From Geodermatophilus nigrescens (GTDB lineage Bacteria; Actinomycetota; Actinomycetes; Mycobacteriales; Geodermatophilaceae): a stretch of 64,000 bases of DNA. Both the position numbers and the translations under genes were made by a program. The stretch lies in contig NZ_FQVX01000001.1 in the NCBI RefSeq assembly GCF_900129495.1, forward strand, positions 62,001 through 126,000, given 5' to 3'. The notes beneath the pieces are model-generated. The model did no database searches, was not told the DNA's origin, and saw nothing but the letters and a program-made list of their open reading frames with translations. Below are positions 59,526 to 64,000 of the stretch, piece by piece (the stretch's first letter is position 1; every line of letters begins with the position of its first letter).

Positions 59526-60512
59526 ATGGCCGCACCACCCCTGCCGCCGGAGACGGCGGCGCCCCCGCGCGACCCCGCGCCCCCCGGCCCCGCCCCGGCG
59601 CCGCCCCGCCGGGTCCCCCGGCGGGCCCCCTGGCGGGCGCGCCTCAACCCCTACCTGCTGCTCGTCCCGGCGCTCGTGCCGATCGCCGTCGGTCTCGGCT
59701 ACCCGCTGGTCCGCCAGTTCCTGCTCTCCTTCCAGGAGTACGGCCTGGCGCAGCAGTTCGGCCGGCCCGCCGAGTGGGTGGGCCTGCGCAACTACACGGA
59801 GCTGCTGAGCGACCCCTACGTCTGGGGCGTCATCGGCCGGTCGGTGGCGTTCTGCCTGGTCAACGCCGGGCTCACCATGGCCGTCGGCGTCGGGCTCGCG
59901 GTGCTGATGAGCAAGGTCGGCCGCGCCGCCCGGATCACCCTGCAGGTCGGCATGCTGCTGGCCTGGGGCACGCCGGTGCTGGCCACCCTCACCGTCTGGC
60001 AGTGGCTGTTCGACTCCCAGTACGGCGTCGTCAACTGGGTGCTCGCCGGCCCGCTCGGGCTCGCCGAGTTCCGCGGCCACTCCTGGATCATCGAGCCGGC
60101 GTCCTTCTACCTCGTCGCCACGGTGATCGTGGTCTGGATGAGCGTGCCGTTCGTCGTCTTCACCACCTACGCCGCCCTGCTGCAGGTCCCGGCCGAGTGC
60201 GTGGAGGCCGCCCAGCTCGACGGCGCCGGCGCCTGGCAGCGCTTCCGCCACCTGTCGGTGCCCCTGATCAAGCCCGTGCTGCTCATCGCCGCCCTGCTGC
60301 AGGTCATCTGGGACCTGCGGGTCTTCACCCAGATCCACGTGCTGCAGAAGGCCGGCGCCCCGACCCGGGAGACCCACCTGCTCGGCACCTACGTCTACTC
60401 GCTGTCCCGGGAGTTCTCGATGGCCGGCGCCATGGCCACGGTCATGCTCGTCCTCACCCTGTGCCTCACCGGCTTCTACATCCGCCGCATGCTGCGGGAG
60501 GAGGAGCTGTGA
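59526..60512 (+). CDS. Sugar ABC transporter permease, NgcF-like (MalF type)
   Basis: 328-aa CUT1 inner-membrane permease with about six helices after a Pro-rich N-terminal tail. The ATPase-contacting EAA loop is ECVEAAQLDGAGAWQRFRHLSVPLIKP. NPYLLLVPALVPIAVGLGYPL is TM1 and a periplasmic loop containing YGLAQQFGRPAEWVGLRNY follows, as in MalF-type permeases. ATG 59526 is 62 bp after the binding-protein stop. Its stop overlaps the next permease start (GTGA). No ATPase gene is in the cluster, which suggests that a shared MsiK-type ATPase powers it. Confidence 0.92.
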   Translation: MAAPPLPPETAAPPRDPAPPGPAPAPPRRVPRRAPWRARLNPYLLLVPALVPIAVGLGYPLVRQFLLSFQEYGLAQQFGRPAEWVGLRNYTELLSDPYVWGVIGRSVAFCLVNAGLTMAVGVGLAVLMSKVGRAARITLQVGMLLAWGTPVLATLTVWQWLFDSQYGVVNWVLAGPLGLAEFRGHSWIIEPASFYLVATVIVVWMSVPFVVFTTYAALLQVPAECVEAAQLDGAGAWQRFRHLSVPLIKPVLLIAALLQVIWDLRVFTQIHVLQKAGAPTRETHLLGTYVYSLSREFSMAGAMATVMLVLTLCLTGFYIRRMLREEEL

Positions 60513-61426
60513 GCGCCGCCGTCCCGCCGGCGGTCGCCGTCCCGCCGGCCGCCCGCGGCGCCCGGCCCGCGCCCCGCCCGCGGCGGCGGGTCCGCCCGCG
60601 CACCCGCGCCGCGCGCTGGCTGCTCGGCGGCCTCGCCGTCGTCGTCGCGCTCGTCTGGGCCTTCCCCATCTACTGGATGGTCAGCAGCGCCTTCCTGCCG
60701 ACGGCGCGGCTGCAGCGGCCAGAACCGACCTTCGTCCCCGTCGACGGGACGCTGGCCAACTTCCGGCAGGTGCTGACCGACGAGTCCTTCTACGCCTCGT
60801 TCCGCGTCTCGCTGGCGGTCACGGCCATCACCCTGGCCGGCGCGGTGCTGTTCGCGTTCGTCGCCGCACTCGCGATCAGCCGATTCCGTTTCCGCGGCCG
60901 GAAGTCGTTCATCGTGACCATTCTCGTGGTGCAGATGATCCCCGCGGAGGGACTGTTCATCTCGCAGTACGCCGTGCTCGACGGATGGGGGCTGGTGAAT
61001 TCCGTCCTGGGGCTGTCCATCGTCTACGTGGCCGCCATTCTGCCGTTCACCGTGTGGATGCTGCGCGGATTCGTGAACGGCGTCCCGCTGGAACTGGAGG
61101 AGGCGGCGATGGTCGACGGGCTGTCGCGCACCCGCGCCTTCTTCCGCATCACCTTCCCGCTGCTCGCACCCGGCCTCGTCGCCTCCGGCGTCTACGGGTT
61201 CCTGCAGGCGTGGAACGAGTACACGCTCGCGCTGGTCGTCATGACCGAGCCGGGCGAGCGGACCCTGCCGCTGTGGCTGCAGGGCCTGGTCGAGGCCAAC
61301 CGGGCCACCGACTGGGGCGTGGTCATGGCCGGGTCGACGCTCATCGCCGTGCCGGTCATCGGCTTCTTCCTGCTCGTGCAGAAGCGGATGAGCGCCGGTC
61401 TGGTGGCCGGGGCGGTGAAGGGGTGA
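60509..61426 (+). CDS. Sugar ABC transporter permease, NgcG-like (MalG type)
   Basis: 305-aa CUT1 permease with six helices. The EAA loop is ELEEAAMVDGLSRTRAFFRITFPLLAPGL. The N-terminus is a basic, Pro-rich cytoplasmic tail before TM1 (LLGGLAVVVALVWAFPIYWM). GTG 60509 overlaps the preceding stop, and its own stop overlaps the kinase start (GTGA). The stretch at about 60880-61080 uses several A/T-ending codons (CGA, CGT, ATT, GGA, AAT) that are rare in neighbouring genes, a hint of a recently exchanged segment. Confidence 0.92.
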   Translation: MSAAVPPAVAVPPAARGARPAPRPRRRVRPRTRAARWLLGGLAVVVALVWAFPIYWMVSSAFLPTARLQRPEPTFVPVDGTLANFRQVLTDESFYASFRVSLAVTAITLAGAVLFAFVAALAISRFRFRGRKSFIVTILVVQMIPAEGLFISQYAVLDGWGLVNSVLGLSIVYVAAILPFTVWMLRGFVNGVPLELEEAAMVDGLSRTRAFFRITFPLLAPGLVASGVYGFLQAWNEYTLALVVMTEPGERTLPLWLQGLVEANRATDWGVVMAGSTLIAVPVIGFFLLVQKRMSAGLVAGAVKG

Positions 61427-62388
61427 CCGGGACCGCGGGGAGCTGGTCGGCGGGTCTGGACATCGGGGGCACCAAGGTCCTCGGCGTGCTGGTCGACGGC
61501 GCCGGGACCGTCCGGGGCAGCGTGCGGGTGCCCACCCGCCGCGGCACCGAGGGCGTGGTGGCCGCGGCCGCCGAGGTGGTGGAGCGGCTGTGCGCCGACG
61601 CCGGCCCCGGCGTGGGCGCGCTCGCGGCCGTCGGCGCCGGCGTCCCGGGGCTGGTCGACCCCGTGTCGGGGGAGGTGTCGCACGCGGTCAACCTCGGCAT
61701 CGACGACCGCGGCGTGGCCCTGGCGCCGCTGCTGTCCGCCCGCCTCGGCGGGGTGCCGGTGACGGTGGAGAACGACCTCAACGTGGCCGCCGTCGGGGCC
61801 GCCCGGGTGCTGGGGCTGCGCGGCGACCTCGCGCTGCTGGGCCTGGGCACCGGCGTGGCCGCCGGCCTGCTGCTGGGCGGCGGGCTGCGGCGCGGGCACG
61901 GCGGCGGGGCGGGGGAGATCGGCCACGTGCCGCTCGACCCGCACGGCCCGCCCTGCCCGTGCGGCCAGCGCGGCTGCCTGGAGCTCTACGCCTCCGGCTC
62001 GGCGCTCGACGCCGCCTGGCCGGCGCCGGACGGGGTGCCCGCCGCGGCTGCCGTCTTCGCCGCCGCGGGGGCGGGGGACGCCGCGGCGGTGCGCGTCCGC
62101 GACCGGTTCGCCGGCGCGGTGGCGGCCGCCGTGCGCCTGCTGGTGCTCACCTGCGACGTCGAGCACGTGGTGCTCGGCGGTGGTGTGGCCGAGGTGGGGG
62201 AGCCGCTGGTCGCCGCGGTGCGCGACCGGCTGGAGCGGCAGGCCGACGGGTCGCCGTTCCTGCGCAGCCTGGGCATGCCGGCGCGGGTGCAGGTGGTCCC
62301 GCGCGGGGTGCCGGTGGCCCCGGTCGGGGCCGCGCTGACCGCCCGGGAGGCGGCCGGCCCGCGGCTCGCCGAGCCGCTCGCCCTGTGA
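61423..62388 (+). CDS. nagK: ROK family sugar kinase, probable N-acetylglucosamine kinase
   Basis: 321-aa ROK kinase. The phosphate-binding motif is AGLDIGGTKVLGVLVDGAG, the catalytic Asp is in VENDLNVAAVGAARVLG, the second Gly-rich motif is LGLGTGVAAGLLLGGGL, and the zinc site is GEIGHVPLDPHGPPCPCGQRGCLE (His and three Cys). Its ATP site separates it from the regulator 56891-58072. Position between the NgcEFG-like importer and nagB indicates that it makes GlcNAc-6-phosphate from imported GlcNAc; glucokinase activity is an alternative. GTG 61423 overlaps the permease stop. Confidence 0.85.
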   Translation: MTGTAGSWSAGLDIGGTKVLGVLVDGAGTVRGSVRVPTRRGTEGVVAAAAEVVERLCADAGPGVGALAAVGAGVPGLVDPVSGEVSHAVNLGIDDRGVALAPLLSARLGGVPVTVENDLNVAAVGAARVLGLRGDLALLGLGTGVAAGLLLGGGLRRGHGGGAGEIGHVPLDPHGPPCPCGQRGCLELYASGSALDAAWPAPDGVPAAAAVFAAAGAGDAAAVRVRDRFAGAVAAAVRLLVLTCDVEHVVLGGGVAEVGEPLVAAVRDRLERQADGSPFLRSLGMPARVQVVPRGVPVAPVGAALTAREAAGPRLAEPLAL

Positions 62389-62407
62389 GCGCCGGGGAGG
62401 CGGGCAC

Positions 62408-63190
62408 GTGGAGGTGATCGTGCTGCCGGGGCCCGACGACGTCGCCCGGGTGGCCGCCGACGTCGTCGCCGACGTCGTGCGGCGGCGCCCGGACGCGGTG
62501 CTCGGGGTGGCGACCGGCTCCTCGCCGGTGGGCGTCTACGCCGAGCTGGCCCGCCGGGTCACCGCCGGCGACCTGGACCTGTCCGGCGTCACCGCCTTCG
62601 CCCTCGACGAGTACGTGGGCCTGCCGGACGGGCACCCGGAGTCCTACGCGGCGGTGGTCGCCCGCGACGTCACCGGGCCGCTGCGGCTGGACCCCGCGCG
62701 GGTGCACGTGCCCGACGGCCGGGCGGCCGACCTGGAGGCCGCCGCGGAGGCCTACGAGCGGGCGATCGCGGACGCCGGCGGGATCGACGTGCAGCTGCTG
62801 GGCATCGGCGCCAACGGGCACGTCGGCTTCAACGAGCCCACGTCGTCGTTCGGGTCGCGCACCCGGATCAAGACGCTCACCGCCCGCACCCGGGCCGACA
62901 ACGCCCGCTTCTTCGCCTCGCCGGAGGAGGTGCCGCTGCACTGCCTCACCCAGGGGCTGGGCACCATCCTCGAGGCCCGCCGGCTGCTGCTGGTGGCGCA
63001 GGGGGAGGCGAAGGCCGACGCGGTGGCGGCCGCCGTCGAGGGGCCGCTGACCAGCATGTGCCCCGGCTCGGCGCTGCAGCTGCACCCGCGGGCGACCGTC
63101 GTCGTCGACGAGGCGGCGGCCGCGGGGCTGACGCTGCTCGGGCACTACCGGGAGGTGTACGCGGCCAAGCCTGCCTGGCAGCGTCCCTGA
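62408..63190 (+). CDS. nagB: Glucosamine-6-phosphate deaminase
   Basis: 260-aa NagB converting glucosamine-6-phosphate to fructose-6-phosphate and ammonia. VLGVATGSSPVGVYAELARR binds the phosphate, FALDEYVGLPDGHPESYAAV holds the catalytic Asp, and VQLLGIGANGHVGFNEPTSSF holds the His/Glu catalytic pair. The allosteric-lid residues are also present. GTG 62408 follows GGGGAGGCGGGC. It is the last gene of the import operon and converges on nagA, supplying the final step of GlcNAc entry into glycolysis. Confidence 0.95.
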   Translation: MEVIVLPGPDDVARVAADVVADVVRRRPDAVLGVATGSSPVGVYAELARRVTAGDLDLSGVTAFALDEYVGLPDGHPESYAAVVARDVTGPLRLDPARVHVPDGRAADLEAAAEAYERAIADAGGIDVQLLGIGANGHVGFNEPTSSFGSRTRIKTLTARTRADNARFFASPEEVPLHCLTQGLGTILEARRLLLVAQGEAKADAVAAAVEGPLTSMCPGSALQLHPRATVVVDEAAAAGLTLLGHYREVYAAKPAWQRP

Positions 63191-63200
63191 CGGCAGGGGC

Positions 63201-64000
63201 TCAGCGCACGCGCGTGCCGGCCGCCCAGACCGCCGTGACGGACCGGTCCGGATCGAGGGCGACGACGTCGGCGGCGAACCCGGGCGCCAGCCGCCCGAGC
63301 CGGTCGCCCAGGCCCAGCGCGCGGGCCGGCACGCTGGTCAGCGCCGCCACCGCCGGCACCAGGCCGATGCCGGCGGCGAGCGCGTTCCGCAGCGCCGCGT
63401 CCTGGGTGAGCGTCGAGCCGGCGATCGTGCCGGTGCCGGCGAGCACGGCCCGGCCGCCGCGGACGGTGACGTCGAGGGCGCCGATGCGGTGCGCGCCGTC
63501 GGGTCCGCCGGCCGCGGCCATCGCGTCGGTGACCAGCGCGACCCGGCCGGGCGCCCCGGCCACCAGCAGCGCCGCGACGACGGGGTGCACGTGCACGCCG
63601 TCGAGGACCAGTTCGAGGGTGACCCGCGGGTCGGCCAGCGCGGCGCCCACCGGGCCCGGCTCCCGGTGGTGCAGGCCGGGCATGGCGTTGAGCGCGTGGG
63701 TGAGCAGCCGGGCGCCGGCGTCGACGGCCGCGGCGGTGAGCGCGGCGTCGGCCTCGGTGTGCCCGACCGCGACGACGACCCCGGCGGCGCTGAACGCGCG
63801 GACGGCCTCCAGGGCGCCGGGCAGCTCGGGCGCGACGGTGACCTGGCGCAGCGCGCCCCGGGCGGCGGCGAGCAGCCGGGCGACGTCGTCCGGCGCGGGC
63901 GCGCGCAGGTGACGCGGGTCGTGCGCGCCGCAGCGGGCCGGCGCCAGGAACGGGCCCTCGAGGTGCGCGCCGAGCACGGTGGGGTCCTCGGCGGCGAGGT
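63201..64000 (-). CDS. nagA: N-acetylglucosamine-6-phosphate deacetylase (5' end outside window)
   Basis: The C-terminal 265 or so residues of NagA; the N-terminus lies beyond position 64000. LGAHLEGPFLAPARCGAHDP gives the metal-binding Glu and the substrate loop; VVAVGHTEADAA and LLTHALNAMPGLHHREPG give the metal-binding His residues; VTDAMAAAGGPDG contains the catalytic Asp. The enzyme removes acetate from GlcNAc-6-phosphate. It is convergent with nagB, ten bases apart, so it has its own promoter outside the window. Confidence 0.93.
   Translation of the reverse strand, partial: LAAEDPTVLGAHLEGPFLAPARCGAHDPRHLRAPAPDDVARLLAAARGALRQVTVAPELPGALEAVRAFSAAGVVVAVGHTEADAALTAAAVDAGARLLTHALNAMPGLHHREPGPVGAALADPRVTLELVLDGVHVHPVVAALLVAGAPGRVALVTDAMAAAGGPDGAHRIGALDVTVRGGRAVLAGTGTIAGSTLTQDAALRNALAAGIGLVPAVAALTSVPARALGLGDRLGRLAPGFAADVVALDPDRSVTAVWAAGTRVR

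Overview
The window is very GC-rich DNA (about 75% G+C, third codon positions almost always G or C) from an actinobacterium. The gene content fits a motile Geodermatophilaceae-type genome (Blastococcus/Geodermatophilus/Modestobacter); this placement is an inference from overall character, not from a marker gene. Supporting signs are a bacterial proteasome activator, MMPL and FadE5/FadA2/FabG4/HtdX homologues with mycobacterial synteny, many GTG starts, recurrent TANNNT boxes 6-7 nt before start codons (leaderless transcripts), a chemoreceptor with a sigma-28-type promoter and a dense set of cyclic-di-GMP genes. No rRNA, tRNA, insertion sequence, prophage or CRISPR array was seen; this looks like chromosomal core and accessory DNA.

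Layout. 1-9.0 kb: a partial alkyl-DHAP-synthase-like oxidase divergent from glycerol-3-phosphate dehydrogenase, a methyltransferase, a TipA-like MerR regulator with a recognisable promoter-operator divergent from a haloalkane dehalogenase, then a coupled operon of two GT4 glycosyltransferases and an SGNH hydrolase. 9-17 kb: a GAF-PAS-GGDEF cyclase, a GDT1/TMEM165-family transporter behind a Mn2+ (yybP-ykoY) riboswitch, an MFS transporter, and a coupled pair of TPR-GGDEF proteins, the second carrying a C-terminal LarB-like domain. 17-24.3 kb: pheA, an MMPL exporter and its divergent MarR regulator, DUF6624, GroES-like, a minimal zincin, guaB1 and a membrane protein. 24.4-29.1 kb: serS with two HAD phosphatases, then an MCP. 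29.2-32.8 kb: bpa, a class V aminotransferase-fold protein and a quinone oxidoreductase (the Rv3777-Rv3780 neighbourhood of M. tuberculosis), and an SDR. 33-40.3 kb: AraC regulator, degenerate hemerythrin-like protein, acyl-CoA ligase, thioesterase, folP2-like, MaoC hydratase, serine hydrolase, HU. 40.5-50.4 kb: aldo/keto reductase, EAL protein divergent from a multi-sensor SpoIIE phosphatase, a saccharopine-dehydrogenase-like protein, a TRIC channel, and a GGDEF-EAL protein translationally coupled to an orphan solute-binding lipoprotein. 50.4-56.8 kb: TetR-fadE5 divergent from fadA2-fabG4-htdX. 56.9-64 kb: an amino-sugar locus (ROK repressor, CUT1 ABC importer, ROK kinase, nagB, and the 3' part of convergent nagA).

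Three points stand out. First, the TPR-GGDEF-LarB fusion at 12583-15312 joins a c-di-GMP synthase to a homologue of the nickel-pincer-cofactor enzyme LarB, in which the position expected to hold the catalytic cysteine is alanine; it may be a nicotinate-dinucleotide-type sensor. Second, the GGDEF-EAL/solute-binding-lipoprotein pair at 47476-50396 has the architecture of a two-part periplasmic ligand-to-c-di-GMP sensor. Third, two 61-nt palindromes (20693-20753, 38493-38553) between convergent genes share sequence and show three compensatory base-pair changes, so they look like a dispersed family of structured terminators.
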